NCBI GenBank assembly: GCA_903925685.1
Contig: CAIYGI010000092.1
Location: 1 to 43,257, forward strand
DNA: 43,257 nucleotides
Reading direction: 5' to 3'
From: an uncultured bacterium
GTDB lineage: Bacteria > Verrucomicrobiota > Kiritimatiellia > CAIKKV01 > CAIYGI01
The first letter of the stretch is position 1. Each line of letters starts with the position of its first letter. The translations under genes were made by a program, and so were the position numbers. Positions 16,808 through 26,489 of this stretch are shown piece after piece. Under the pieces are notes generated by a model. The model did no database searches, was not told where the DNA came from, and saw only the letters and a list, made by a program, of their open reading frames with translations.

Positions 16808-17664
16808 AGGACCGGTCGCTCAACATCGTTGACCATTGCACGTTCGCCTACAATGGTGTGGTCCTGGCGTTCGTGCTACTGTTTCACTCGCGTATTCCCC
16901 AATGGCATCTGCTAATACTGCCGAACATCATCGCGATTGCCGTCGTTCTTCTGCTCGCACTTGTCGTCGGGGATCGTGCCGCTCTCGTCCCCAGACTGGT
17001 CCGGAACCTGGCCCCGCTGGGTTTCTTCCTACCCATGTATATACAGATCGGAAGCATCAATCATATCGTGTTTCCGGACTTCCTCGACCCGTTGTTTATC
17101 CGGATCGAAGAAAATATCTTTGGATTTCAACCTGCGGTTGTTTTCGCCCAGAGGTTTTCGCAGAACTGGATTGCGGAATACATGCACTTCGCCTATGCGA
17201 CGTACTACCTGCTGTTCCCGGGACTTGGCGCCTTCCTTTACCTCCGCCGGGAGAAGCCGGCGTTTCTCGATTACATGTTTTCGCTCTGCGCCACGATGTA
17301 TGTCTGTCTCCTGACGTATATCATCCTGCCGGTCAGGGGCGCGGTCAGCTTCGGACTTGGCGACGCTCCGGAAAGCGCCTCGCTGCCGTTCACGGCGGCC
17401 ATGGCCTGGATTTACCGGCATCTTGAAACCGAGGGCGCCGCGTTTCCAAGTTCTCACGTGGCCATCGCCTCGCTCGTTCTATACTACACCGTGCGCTACG
17501 CGCGTTCCGCTGCCTGGGTCGTGGGGCCACTCGTGATCAGCCTGATCACGGCGACCGTCTACTGCCGCTACCACTACGCGATCGACGTTCTGGCGGGATT
17601 GGCGACGACGGCGATCCTCCTGCCCCTGTGGCGCCGGATCAATCCGGCGCTGCACCCGCAGTAG
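16804..17664 (+). CDS. PAP2-family membrane protein, inositol-phosphorylceramide-synthase-like
   Basis: 286 residues with about six transmembrane helices. The phosphatase/transferase signature is in two parts: [14 protein letters not shown] near residues 217-230 and [13 protein letters not shown] near 258-270. The PSSH and RYHYxxDxxAG spacing is that of the PAP2_3 group, which includes Aur1-type enzymes that place a phospho-head group on ceramide. Given three ceramide genes directly upstream, a ceramide head-group transferase or a lipid phosphate phosphatase of the sphingolipid pathway is the best reading (inference). The ATG overlaps the cerR stop (ATGA). The stop TAG at 17662-17664 forms the first bases of the promoter palindrome of the phosphoketolase gene. 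Confidence 0.8.
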   Translation: MKDRSLNIVDHCTFAYNGVVLAFVLLFHSRIPQWHLLILPNIIAIAVVLLLALVVGDRAALVPRLVRNLAPLGFFLPMYIQIGSINHIVFPDFLDPLFIRIEENIFGFQPAVVFAQRFSQNWIAEYMHFAYATYYLLFPGLGAFLYLRREKPAFLDYMFSLCATMYVCLLTYIILPVRGAVSFGLGDAPESASLPFTAAMAWIYRHLETEGAAFPSSHVAIASLVLYYTVRYARSAAWVVGPLVISLITATVYCRYHYAIDVLAGLATTAILLPLWRRINPALHPQ

Positions 17665-17706
17665 GGTTATACCCCATGGCCGCGGCGCGGCCCATGCGCT
17701 TATCTT
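17662..17706 (+). promoter_or_regulatory. Palindromic activator site plus -10 box upstream of phosphoketolase
   Basis: TAGGGT-TAT-ACCCCA (17662-17676) is identical over 15 bp to the copy at 5795. TATCTT at 17701-17706 is a -10-like box 39 bp from motif start. Transcription would begin near 17713, only two bases before an in-frame ATG at 17715. The palindrome uses the stop codon of the preceding gene, so the phosphoketolase can be transcribed separately from the ceramide operon. Confidence 0.58.
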
Positions 17707-17714
17707 TTGAGGAG

Positions 17715-20087
17715 ATGAAACCCACCGCGCTCACCCCGGAACTGCTCGGCAGGATGGACGCCTACTGGCGCGCCGCCAACTATCTGGCGGTCGGCCAGAT
17801 TTATCTCTACGACAATCCGCTGCTGAAGCGGCCGCTGACGCTCGCGGATGTGAAGCATATGCTGCTGGGGCACTGGGGCACGACCCCCGGACAGAACTTC
17901 ATCTACATGCACTTGAACCGCGTCATCAAGAAATACGACCTGGACATGATTTACGTCTCCGGCCCCGGGCACGGCGGCCCGGCCGTCGTGGGCAACACGT
18001 ACCTTGAGGGCACTTACAGCGAGATCTATCCCAACATCGGCCGGAATGAGGCCGGGTTGAGGAAACTATTTCTTCAGTTTTCGTTTCCCGGGGGAATTCC
18101 CAGCCATGCATCGCCGGAGTGCCCGGGCTCGATCCACGAAGGCGGCGAACTGGGCTATTCGCTCAGCCATTCGTTCGGGGCGGTTTTCGACAATCCCAGT
18201 CTTATCGTCGCCTGTGTCGTCGGCGATGGCGAGGCGGAAACGGGTCCGCTGGCCACGGCGTGGCATTCCAACAAGTTTCTCAATCCGGCCACCGACGGCG
18301 CGGTGCTGCCGATCCTGCATCTCAACGGCTATAAGATCTCCAATCCGACCATCCTGGCCCGTATCGAGCATGAGGAGTTGGAACAGTTGCTCCGCGGCTA
18401 CGGGTGGACGCCGTACTTCGTGGAGGGTCATGAGCCCGAACCGATGCATGAGGCCATGGCCGCGACGCTCGACAAGGCGGTGGAGCAGATCAAACAAATC
18501 CAGGAGAACGCTCGCGCGCATGGCGATCTCATGCGTCCGCGCTGGCCGATGATCGTCCTGAAATCACCCAAGGGCTGGACGGGGCCGAAGATGGTGGACG
18601 GGTTGCAGGTTGAAGGCACGTTCCGTGCGCATCAGGTTCCACTCTCCGATCCGGCCACCCATCCCGAACACCTCAAGCTGTTGGAAGACTGGCTGAGGAG
18701 CTACCGGCCGGAGGAACTCTTCGATGAGCAGGGCCGCCTGAAACCGAAACTGGCCGAACTGGCGCCCAAGGGCGAACGCCGTATGGGCGCAAATCCCCAC
18801 GCCAACGGCGGCATTCTGCTCCGCGACCTGCGGATGCCGGATTTCCGCGACTACGCAGCGGACGTGCCCGAGCCAGGGGCGCACGGCATCGGCGACACAC
18901 GTGTGCTCGGACCCTTTTTGCGCGACGTTGCGAAGTTGAACCAGGAACAGCGGAATTTCCGGGTTTTCGGCCCGGACGAGACGCTCTCCAACGGTTTGGC
19001 CGCTCTCTTCGAAACAACTCAACGCCAGTGGGACGCCGCGACCGTGCCGGACGACGAGTTTCTCGCACCCACGGGACGCGTGGTGGACTCGATGCTCAGC
19101 GAACACCAATGTGAAGGCTGGCTCGAAGGCTACCTGCTCACCGGACGGCATGGACTCTTCAACTGCTACGAGGCGTTCATCCACATCGTCGATTCGATGT
19201 TCAACCAGCACGCCAAGTGGCTGAAGGTCACTTCGCATCTGCCGTGGCGGCGAAAGATCGCCTCGCTGAACTACCTGTTGGCCTCGCATGTCTGGCGCCA
19301 GGATCACAACGGCTTTACGCATCAGGATCCCGGTTTCATAGACCATGTCGTGAACAAGAAGTCCGAGGTTGTGCGGGTTTACCTTCCGCCAGACGCCAAC
19401 TGCCTGCTATCCGTCATGGACCACTGCCTGCGCAGCCGCCATTACGTCAATGTCGTGATCGCCGGTAAACACCCGGCGCCGCAGTGGCTGACGATGGACG
19501 CCGCCGTCAAGCACTGCGCCGATGGCCTCGGCATCTGGCAGTGGGCAAGCAACGACCAAGGCGTTGCGCCCGACGTGGTCATGGCCTGCTGCGGTGACGT
19601 ACCCACGCTGGAGACGCTCGCCGCCGTCTCCATTATGCGCGAACATCTGCCCGACCTGAAAATCCGGGTGGTCAACGTCGTGGACCTCATGAAGCTGCAG
19701 CCGCAAACCGAGCACCCGCACGGATTGAGCGACATGGATTTCGACGAGATCTTCACCAAGGACAAACCGGTCATTTTTGCCTTCCATGCCTACCCATGGT
19801 TGATCCACCGGCTGACCTACCGCCGCGCCAACCACGGCAACATCCACGTCCGCGGCTACAAGGAAGAGGGCACCATCACCACGCCCTTCGACATGACGGT
19901 GCTGAACGATTTGGACCGCTTCCACCTGGTTATCGACACCCTCGACCGCCTGCCGCAGACCGGCGCCCAGGGCCTCCGCCTGAAACAGCAACTCCGGGAC
20001 AAGCTGATCGAGCACAAGCAGTACATCGCCAAATACGGCCAGGACATGCCGGAAATTCGAAACTGGAAGTGGGGCAACACCAAATGA
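17715..20087 (+). CDS. xfp: Phosphoketolase (xylulose-5-P/fructose-6-P)
   Basis: Thiamine diphosphate enzyme splitting xylulose-5-P (and often fructose-6-P) with phosphate to acetyl-P plus an aldose phosphate. About 790 residues, the normal family length. Motifs include [66 protein letters not shown] and the ThDP/Mg motif starting GDGEAETGP (residue 170). [27 protein letters not shown] and the C-terminal CCGDVPT and [11 protein letters not shown] are also present. The frame is open to 17628 inside the PAP2 gene. The ATGs at 17676 and 17694 are possible starts, but the ATG at 17715 matches where family similarity begins and the predicted transcription start, which would make the mRNA almost leaderless. 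It should channel pentose phosphates to acetyl-P. Confidence 0.93.
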   Translation: MKPTALTPELLGRMDAYWRAANYLAVGQIYLYDNPLLKRPLTLADVKHMLLGHWGTTPGQNFIYMHLNRVIKKYDLDMIYVSGPGHGGPAVVGNTYLEGTYSEIYPNIGRNEAGLRKLFLQFSFPGGIPSHASPECPGSIHEGGELGYSLSHSFGAVFDNPSLIVACVVGDGEAETGPLATAWHSNKFLNPATDGAVLPILHLNGYKISNPTILARIEHEELEQLLRGYGWTPYFVEGHEPEPMHEAMAATLDKAVEQIKQIQENARAHGDLMRPRWPMIVLKSPKGWTGPKMVDGLQVEGTFRAHQVPLSDPATHPEHLKLLEDWLRSYRPEELFDEQGRLKPKLAELAPKGERRMGANPHANGGILLRDLRMPDFRDYAADVPEPGAHGIGDTRVLGPFLRDVAKLNQEQRNFRVFGPDETLSNGLAALFETTQRQWDAATVPDDEFLAPTGRVVDSMLSEHQCEGWLEGYLLTGRHGLFNCYEAFIHIVDSMFNQHAKWLKVTSHLPWRRKIASLNYLLASHVWRQDHNGFTHQDPGFIDHVVNKKSEVVRVYLPPDANCLLSVMDHCLRSRHYVNVVIAGKHPAPQWLTMDAAVKHCADGLGIWQWASNDQGVAPDVVMACCGDVPTLETLAAVSIMREHLPDLKIRVVNVVDLMKLQPQTEHPHGLSDMDFDEIFTKDKPVIFAFHAYPWLIHRLTYRRANHGNIHVRGYKEEGTITTPFDMTVLNDLDRFHLVIDTLDRLPQTGAQGLRLKQQLRDKLIEHKQYIAKYGQDMPEIRNWKWGNTK

Positions 20088-20112
20088 ACCATCGCCCAAG
20101 CAGGGCTCAATA

Positions 20113-21045
20113 ATGGTCGCCGGCGCGGTATGCCTGCGGCCCGTAGGGTTCCTAAGCAAGCCCGGCCGGTTTGGTCACGGGACGCGCCAGGGCTGGGCGA
20201 TTTTTTGCCTCGCCGTCAAAAAGTTCTTGCAGATTGACGGGACACAGTGGGCGGGAGCCTTCGCCTTCAATGCGTTCTTCTCGCTGTTTCCTTTGATGAT
20301 TCTGCTAGTCACGATTACCTCGTCCTTTGTTGACCGGAACCGGGCTGGAAAAGAGATCATTGCCTACATGGAAAGCTATTTTCCGATCAGCGGCGAAATG
20401 CAGAGCTACATTTTTGACACCATCGCCGGGGTGGTCAAATCGCGCGGGCAGGCGGGTGCGGTCGCGTTTTTAATCCTGGCCTGGGTCGCCCTGCAATGTT
20501 TCACCACTCTCATTTGTGCGACCAACCGCGCCTGGGGCACCGAGGTGCATAATTGGTGGCGGCTGCCGCTGCATAGTCTGGTGCTGCTCGAGATCACGAC
20601 GGGTGCGATTCTCCTGGGCATGATGGTGCCGGTGCTGATGGGAATGGCGAAGGGCTCGCTGTTTACAGTGCATAAGTTCGGTCCCTGGATGTACAGCCTG
20701 GGAAGCTTTGTAATCCCGTTGGTGGTGGTGTTCTTAGGTCTGAGCCTGTTTTACAGACTCGCTCCACGCCGGCCCACGAGTTTTTCCGAAGTCTGGGTCG
20801 CCGCCCTGTGCGTCACGGTTCTTTTGCGAGCTGGCGAAAGTCTGTTCGTAATCTACCTGAAGGACTTCGCCACGTTGAACGCGGTCTACGGGGCGTTTGG
20901 CGGGATCATGGCGTTGCTGCTGTGGATTTATGTTTCCGGGTGCATTTTCATTTTCGGAGCCTGCCTGTGCGCCGGCCAGTCCGAAATGCGCTCACTGCCG
21001 GGAATAACGATCATGGCACGAGCGGACAAAAGGGTTGAAGCGTGA
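20113..21045 (+). CDS. YihY/BrkB-family integral membrane protein
   Basis: 310 residues with about six hydrophobic helices. The N-terminal AFAFNAFFSLFPLMILLVT is typical of the YihY/BrkB (formerly RNase BN) family. LYRLAP-like FYRLAPRRP and the C-terminal YGAFGGIMALLLWIYVSGCIFIFGA also fit. The family is membrane-embedded and of unsettled function; the old tRNA-processing role is not supported. It follows phosphoketolase after 25 bases without an obvious terminator and may be read from the same transcript. It is the last gene that looks like chromosomal backbone before the defence island. Confidence 0.88.
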   Translation: MVAGAVCLRPVGFLSKPGRFGHGTRQGWAIFCLAVKKFLQIDGTQWAGAFAFNAFFSLFPLMILLVTITSSFVDRNRAGKEIIAYMESYFPISGEMQSYIFDTIAGVVKSRGQAGAVAFLILAWVALQCFTTLICATNRAWGTEVHNWWRLPLHSLVLLEITTGAILLGMMVPVLMGMAKGSLFTVHKFGPWMYSLGSFVIPLVVVFLGLSLFYRLAPRRPTSFSEVWVAALCVTVLLRAGESLFVIYLKDFATLNAVYGAFGGIMALLLWIYVSGCIFIFGACLCAGQSEMRSLPGITIMARADKRVEA

Positions 21046-21246
21046 AAACAAAATCGAAGACGCTCGCCCCAAAACCGTTGCACAAGATCAATGCCTTTCG
21101 ACAAAAACGCCACCGTATTCACCCGCATGCTCTGGATCAACCCCTCCGACAATCAGGGCGCGCGCTTCAATCTAAACGAGGTCCGCGCCGGCAGGCCATG
21201 GGAAGACCGCGCTGAGAAGTTAGGGCGATCGACGCTAAACAAGCAC

Positions 21247-21274
21247 TTGCAGATCATATCGCATTTGTTATATT
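21247..21274 (+). promoter_or_regulatory. Possible promoter of the defence island
   Basis: The 270 bases between the YihY stop and the helicase ATG contain a locally AT-rich stretch with TTGCAG (21247-21252), a 16-bp spacer and TATATT (21269-21274), a 5/6 -10 match. The leader to the ATG at 21316 has no clear ribosome-binding site. The rest of this interval shows no recognisable gene. Confidence 0.35.
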
Positions 21275-21315
21275 CCTGTTTGGACGTGGTGATTATTTTT
21301 GCCATCCCGAAACAG

Positions 21316-24300
21316 ATGACAAGAACGCGCGAATATCCTGGCAAGATCAAGGCGATCAGGGCGAAGTTGGGCCTTACTCAAGTCCAACTTGCCCAGCGGC
21401 TTGGTGTTTCGTTCGCTACTGTGAACCGCTGGGAGAACGAGCAGTCCAAGCCGTCCAAACTGTCCTGGGCACAGATCGAACGGCTCCAAGATGACGGTTT
21501 AGCCCCCGCCTCAGCGGCGAGTAAAGTCCTGGAATCCCCCGCGGCTTACGGTGCCAGCACGCCGCCCCCGCTCGACTTCACTGGCGCGGCGGAGGTCGTA
21601 ACGGCGCTCGTCGAGGGCGAACGCCTTTCCTACGGTCACCTCTACAATCCGTCCTTCGCCACCGAGATTTCCCGCATCGACCCGCTGCCCCACCAACGGA
21701 TCGCTGTCTACGATTGCATGCTGAAACAGCCGCGCCTCCGCTTCCTGCTGGCCGACGATGCCGGCGCCGGGAAAACAATCATGTCCGGTCTATACATGCG
21801 GGAGATGCTGTCCCGCCGGCTCATCCGTCGCATCCTCATTGTTCCCCCCGCAGGTCTGGTCGGGAACTGGGAACGCGAACTCCGCGTCCTGTTCGGGCTC
21901 TCCTTCCGCATCTTGTCAGGGCCGGACGTCAAGGCCGGCAACCCGTTCACCGGGGCCGGCAGCGACCGGGTGATCGTGAGCGTCGATACCCTTTGCGGGG
22001 AGCGGATGCTCGCCTGCCTGCGCTCGCCTGAAGTTCCAGCCTACGATCTGGTGATCTTCGACGAGGCGCACAAGCTCTCGGCGTCCCGTGCTCAGGATCT
22101 GCGCGTCAAGAAGACCGACCGTTACCGGCTGGCCGAAGCGCTCGCCGGGGTGCCGACGCACGACCGCATCTGGCGTTTGCCGTGGTCCGTGCGCCATCTG
22201 CTGCTGCTTACGGCGACACCCCACATGGGCAAGGACTACCCGTACTACGCGCTGTGGCGGCTTTTGGAGCCCACAATCCTGTCCACTCCCGAAGCGTTCA
22301 AGGCGTTCCCTGCCGATGCCCGCGCCCGGCATTTCGTTCGCCGGACCAAGGAGGAGATGCTGACGCTGGCCGGAACGCCGCTCTATCCCAAGCGCGAATC
22401 GGCCACGCTCTCGTACCAACTCACGCAGGGCGAGCTGAGCGAACAGCGGCTGTACGACGAGACCACCGACTACCTCCGCAATCTCTACAATAAGACGAAG
22501 TTGCTCAACCAGTCCGCCGCCCGCCTCGCCATGGGTGTGTTCCAGAGGCGCTTGGCCAGTTCGACCTACGCCCTGCTGACATCGCTCAAGCGCCGATTGA
22601 CCAAGCTCGACGACCTCATTACGGCCGTCAACACCGGCCGCCTCACCCTTGAGCAGTTGCTGGCCATGCAGCGACAGATCGGCACCCGTGAGGACGTGCT
22701 CGATTCCAAGACCGCCGACGAGGAATCGGAAGCTGACGGCAAGGAGGAAAACGAACGCGACGAGGACGAACTCCTCCAGGGCGTCATTGTCACGTCACTT
22801 GCCGACCTCCAACTTGAACGCGACCGGGTGAACGAACTCAAGAACTTGGCGGAGCGGCTCTACATCACGCGCACGGAGTCCAAGTTCGACCGGCTGAAGG
22901 AGATCATCACCGACCCGACTTACGCGAAAGAGAAGCTGCTCGTATTCACCGAGCACCGCGACACGCTTGTCTTCCTCGTGCAGCGGCTGGAAAACCTCGG
23001 CTACACCGGCCAGGTCGCTCAGATTCACGGCGGGATGCACTACAAGGAGCGCGAACGCCAGGTGGAGCACTTCCGGGCTCCCATCGAGGATGGCGGCGCC
23101 CGCATCCTCGTGGCAACCGACGCCGCCGGCGAAGGCATCAATCTCCAGTTCTGCTGGATCATGGTCAACTGGGACGTGCCCTGGAATCCGGCGCGGCTGG
23201 AACAGCGCATGGGCCGCATCCATCGGTACGGCCAGAAAGCGTCCACGGTCATCATCCTGAACCTGCTGGCCACGGGCACCCGCGAAGGAAAGGTGCTGGA
23301 AACGCTGCTGAAAAAGCTGGAAATCATTCGCAAGGAACTGAAGTCGGACAAGGTTTTCGATGTGATTGGCATGCTGTTCCAGGACGTGTCCATCAAGGAC
23401 TACATGCAGATGACGCTGGAGAAGTCGGCCGATGATGTGGCCCAAGAACTGGCCGGTCGTCTTACCGTCGAGCAGGTCAAGGCCATCGCCGCGCAGGAGA
23501 AGCAGATCTACGGCGCAGGCGGTGACGTGAAGAAGGAACTTCCCCGCATTCGGGAAGACATGGAACGTGCCGCGTTGATCCGCCTCATGCCCGGCTATGT
23601 ACGCCGCTACATGGGGCGGGTACTGCCGCTGGTCGGCATCGGTATTGACGGCAGCTTCGACGCCACATTCGAACTCAAACCACTCCAGCCCCACGCCCTC
23701 GACCCCATGCTCAGCGCCTTGGAGGACACCTCTGGCGATGGTGGGTCCGTATGCTCAGTGCTTCGGCCGCCGTCGCAGGATGGCGTCCATTGGGTGCATC
23801 CTGGCGAGCCCGTGTTCGAGGCCCTCCGAGCGCTGGCAGCCGACAAACTCGGCAGCGTCGCACTCCGTGGCACCGTCCTCCTCGATCCATCGGCATCGGC
23901 CCCGTACTTGTTCCATGTTGCCCGCGTTGAGGTGCAGCGGGCGGCCGATCCCGTTTTCTCCGAACTGGCAGCGCCCGATACGCTCGAAACCAAGTTGATC
24001 GGCTTGCGGCAGTCGGCCACGGGCGAGATGGAAGTGGTATCTGTCGAACACATGCTTCTGCTCCAGAAGGCCCACGGCCTGCCGCCCGAGGCCCAGACCC
24101 TGGCCATGGCCGCCGTGGAACGTAAGCGCCATGCCGAACAGTACCTGCAGGATCACGTCCTTGCCGATCTGGCCGCCCAGCACAGGAAGGCGATTCTGAG
24201 CGATCTGCCCCAGCGGGAAGAGTTCGTCCGACGTGGCTTCGCGTTCGAGGAAGCGGAACTTGCCGAGGCCCGCGCCGCATGGGCAAAGAAAGCCCGCGAC

Positions 24301-24897
24301 GGCGATGCGGCGGCAACCCGAGAAGTCGAGCGGATCAAGGGCCGACAGAAGGAGCTTGCCGAGCATCGGACGCAGGCGATCGCCATGCAGAAGCGCCTGC
24401 CCGAACTCATCGTCGGCGGCGACGTGCGGTTCCTCGCCCACGCGCTGGTGGTCCCTTCCGCCGATCCAGAGGCCAAGAAGAAGCAGGACGCCGACACCGA
24501 GCGTATCGCCATGGAAATCGTCAGGGCGTGGGAGGAAACGGCCGACGCCAAGGTGACGTTTGTTCACACCCCGGACCGCGCCTTGGCGGCCGACCTCACT
24601 GCGTATCCAGGGTTCGACATCCTGTCCGCCCGGTCGGATGGCCAGCGCCGGGCCATCGAGGTCAAGGGTTTGGCCACGACCGGCGAAATTGAGGTGAAGG
24701 ACAACGAGTGGGCCAAGGCCGCGAATCTGAGACAGGAATACTGGTTGTACGTCGTGTACCATTGCGCCACCGCCAACCCTGAACTCGTGCGGGTACCCGA
24801 TCCCTTCGGGCGCCTGCTGGCCAAGGCGACGGGGACGATGCGGATCAGCAGGCGGGAGATTGTCGGCGCGGCCGAACGGTCGGAGGTGTCCATATGA
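21316..24897 (+). CDS. XRE-HTH / SNF2-type helicase with C-terminal DUF3883 domain
   Basis: 1193 residues from the ATG at 21316; the frame is open further upstream to 21091, but similarity starts here. An N-terminal XRE-like helix-turn-helix (about 10-58) contains LGLTQVQLAQRLGVSFATVNRWE. The SNF2 ATPase has Walker A DDAGAGKT (Lys153), DEAH at 249-252, LLLTATPH, and a helicase C domain with VFTEHRDTL, VATDAAGEGINLQ and QRMGRIHRYGQ. A long charged middle region leads to a DUF3883 domain with FDILSAR (Asp1101) and IEVKG (Glu1115, Lys1117). Such helicases are the translocase parts of DISARM-like and helicase-methylase-ATPase defence systems. The HTH may allow autoregulation. The stop overlaps the next ATG (ATGA). 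Confidence 0.88.
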   Translation: MTRTREYPGKIKAIRAKLGLTQVQLAQRLGVSFATVNRWENEQSKPSKLSWAQIERLQDDGLAPASAASKVLESPAAYGASTPPPLDFTGAAEVVTALVEGERLSYGHLYNPSFATEISRIDPLPHQRIAVYDCMLKQPRLRFLLADDAGAGKTIMSGLYMREMLSRRLIRRILIVPPAGLVGNWERELRVLFGLSFRILSGPDVKAGNPFTGAGSDRVIVSVDTLCGERMLACLRSPEVPAYDLVIFDEAHKLSASRAQDLRVKKTDRYRLAEALAGVPTHDRIWRLPWSVRHLLLLTATPHMGKDYPYYALWRLLEPTILSTPEAFKAFPADARARHFVRRTKEEMLTLAGTPLYPKRESATLSYQLTQGELSEQRLYDETTDYLRNLYNKTKLLNQSAARLAMGVFQRRLASSTYALLTSLKRRLTKLDDLITAVNTGRLTLEQLLAMQRQIGTREDVLDSKTADEESEADGKEENERDEDELLQGVIVTSLADLQLERDRVNELKNLAERLYITRTESKFDRLKEIITDPTYAKEKLLVFTEHRDTLVFLVQRLENLGYTGQVAQIHGGMHYKERERQVEHFRAPIEDGGARILVATDAAGEGINLQFCWIMVNWDVPWNPARLEQRMGRIHRYGQKASTVIILNLLATGTREGKVLETLLKKLEIIRKELKSDKVFDVIGMLFQDVSIKDYMQMTLEKSADDVAQELAGRLTVEQVKAIAAQEKQIYGAGGDVKKELPRIREDMERAALIRLMPGYVRRYMGRVLPLVGIGIDGSFDATFELKPLQPHALDPMLSALEDTSGDGGSVCSVLRPPSQDGVHWVHPGEPVFEALRALAADKLGSVALRGTVLLDPSASAPYLFHVARVEVQRAADPVFSELAAPDTLETKLIGLRQSATGEMEVVSVEHMLLLQKAHGLPPEAQTLAMAAVERKRHAEQYLQDHVLADLAAQHRKAILSDLPQREEFVRRGFAFEEAELAEARAAWAKKARDGDAAATREVERIKGRQKELAEHRTQAIAMQKRLPELIVGGDVRFLAHALVVPSADPEAKKKQDADTERIAMEIVRAWEETADAKVTFVHTPDRALAADLTAYPGFDILSARSDGQRRAIEVKGLATTGEIEVKDNEWAKAANLRQEYWLYVVYHCATANPELVRVPDPFGRLLAKATGTMRISRREIVGAAERSEVSI

Positions 24898-26489
24898 AAC
24901 AGGTGGAACTGAACGCATTGCTCAAGGCAGGCGAATGGATCGACGTCGAATTCAAGGAAGCTCGCACGGACGTTCCAAAGTCCGCCTTTGAGACTGTTTC
25001 CGCCTTCGCCAACACCCACGGCGGACGCTTGGTGTTTGGCGTTGCCCATCACGGTGACGCCTTCCAGATCGTCGGCGTCGAAAGACCGGACAAAGTTCAG
25101 AACGATTTTCTCTCGGTCCTGCACGCTGACGCCAAGATCAATCATGATGTGCTGGTAAACGAACAGAAACTGGACGTTGACGGCAAGACGATCTTAGTTT
25201 TTCAAGTCGCCGAGAACCAGCGTACGCGCAAGCCGGTCTATCTCGACGGCGACATCCGACGGACCTTCCTGCGGAAGGGCGGCGGCGACTACAAGGCCCA
25301 AATGCAGGATATCGAGCGAATGCTGCGGGACGCGACCGCCGACCGGTGGGACAGCCAGCCTTTCGAGAAAGTTCCGATCAAGGATGTGTTAGATCCGAGC
25401 AGTCTGCGCTGGTATCGGGACCGCTTTCATCAAGCCAACACCGGCTTTGATCCGCAACAGTCGGACCGGGATTTCCTTTACCACTGGGGATTCCTGTTGA
25501 AGGATGGCAGGCGGTTCCTCCCCACCCGGGCGACTGTCATGCTTTTCGGCTCGGGCCTGGCAGTTCATCAACTCATTCCCCGTCCGACACTGGATGTCCA
25601 ATTCCTCGGTTATTCCACTGGGGATGCTTTACCGGAGACGCGTTGGATTGATCGAATCGTCTGCGAGGACAACATCATCCAGGCGTGGGAGCAATTGGTC
25701 AGCAAGTACCGGTTCTTTATGCCCAAACCGTTCCGGGACATTGACCCCGTGACGTTTGGCCGGCGCGACGATCCGCCCGGCTTCCGGGTCTTCCGTGAGG
25801 CGGCGGTCAACCTGCTGATCCACCAGGACTACGGCGACCACTCCCGCAAGGCCGTCATCAAGTTCTTTCGCAATGGCATCCATCTCTGGAATCCGGGCGA
25901 CGTATTCGGCGACGACTCCCGCCTCTGGGAACCCGGCGAGAAGGAAGTCCGCAACCCCTCCATCGCCATGGCTATGCGGCGGATTGCCATGTGCGAGCAG
26001 GCGGGCACGGGCTTGCGCATGATGCGCGAGGCATGGCGGAAATTGGGCCATCCATCGCCCACGTACAAGAACGACAGATCGTGGAAAGCCTTTGAGTTCT
26101 TCATCCCGGGCTTGGACAAGGAAGTGGACATGGCATCCGATTTGGTCAAGGCCATGTTCGGCGGGGCGGCGGAAGCCAAGGCCCATGACGAGGCCCATGG
26201 CGAGGCCCATGACGAGGCCCATGACGAGGCCCATGATCGCCTCAACGAGATTGAGCGGAAGATTCTTTCTGCCTGCGCGGAGCGACAACAAAGCGGTCCA
26301 TCCTTGTTGACGTTGCTCGGATATGGCAATCGCACCGGCAACCTCAAGAAAGCGCTCGCCAGAATGCGAGCCGTCGGGTTCCTGGAGTTAACCATTCCCG
26401 ACAAACCAAGAAGCAAGAACCAACGGTATCGCATCACCGCCACAGGGCGGCAAACGCTGGCTCGATCAACCGAGAGCGGGATGACATGA
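24894..26489 (+). CDS. AlbA_2 (schlafen-like) / COG2865 protein with C-terminal winged helix
   Basis: 531 residues. The N-terminal AlbA_2 domain (about 10-130) shows EWIDVEFKEARTDVP, ANTHGGRLVFGVA and RKGGGDYKA. A middle region and a GHKL-like part (VNLLIHQDYGDHSRKAVIKFF, GIHLWNPGDVFG, QAGTGLRMMREAW) follow. A linker of five 4-residue repeats (AHDE type, about 430-449) precedes a winged-helix-like C-terminus. COG2865 proteins are annotated as transcriptional regulators, and AlbA_2 domains also occur in many phage-defence loci. The ATG overlaps the helicase stop (ATGA) with GGAGGTG upstream, so it is tightly coupled to the helicase and likely part of the same system, as effector or regulator. 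Confidence 0.82.
   Translation: MKQVELNALLKAGEWIDVEFKEARTDVPKSAFETVSAFANTHGGRLVFGVAHHGDAFQIVGVERPDKVQNDFLSVLHADAKINHDVLVNEQKLDVDGKTILVFQVAENQRTRKPVYLDGDIRRTFLRKGGGDYKAQMQDIERMLRDATADRWDSQPFEKVPIKDVLDPSSLRWYRDRFHQANTGFDPQQSDRDFLYHWGFLLKDGRRFLPTRATVMLFGSGLAVHQLIPRPTLDVQFLGYSTGDALPETRWIDRIVCEDNIIQAWEQLVSKYRFFMPKPFRDIDPVTFGRRDDPPGFRVFREAAVNLLIHQDYGDHSRKAVIKFFRNGIHLWNPGDVFGDDSRLWEPGEKEVRNPSIAMAMRRIAMCEQAGTGLRMMREAWRKLGHPSPTYKNDRSWKAFEFFIPGLDKEVDMASDLVKAMFGGAAEAKAHDEAHGEAHDEAHDEAHDRLNEIERKILSACAERQQSGPSLLTLLGYGNRTGNLKKALARMRAVGFLELTIPDKPRSKNQRYRITATGRQTLARSTESGMT
26181..26240 (+). repeat. 12-bp tandem repeat in the COG2865 linker
   Basis: Five head-to-tail units of the type GCCCATGACGAG (the second has one change, the last is diverged) encode AHDE/AHGE/AHDE/AHDE/AHDR. 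The unit length is a multiple of three, so slippage would alter linker length without breaking the frame. Confidence 0.9.

Noticed and set aside
20144-20149. Further TAGGGT half-sites (also at 10482-10487)
   Set aside because: Neither has the second arm ACCCYA after three bases. The 10482 copy lies in overlapping stop codons, so they do not belong to the palindrome family.
21042-21218. Small frame from a GTG overlapping the YihY stop
   Set aside because: The translation is basic and low in complexity with no recognisable motif. It ends without relation to the next gene, so chance is the better explanation.
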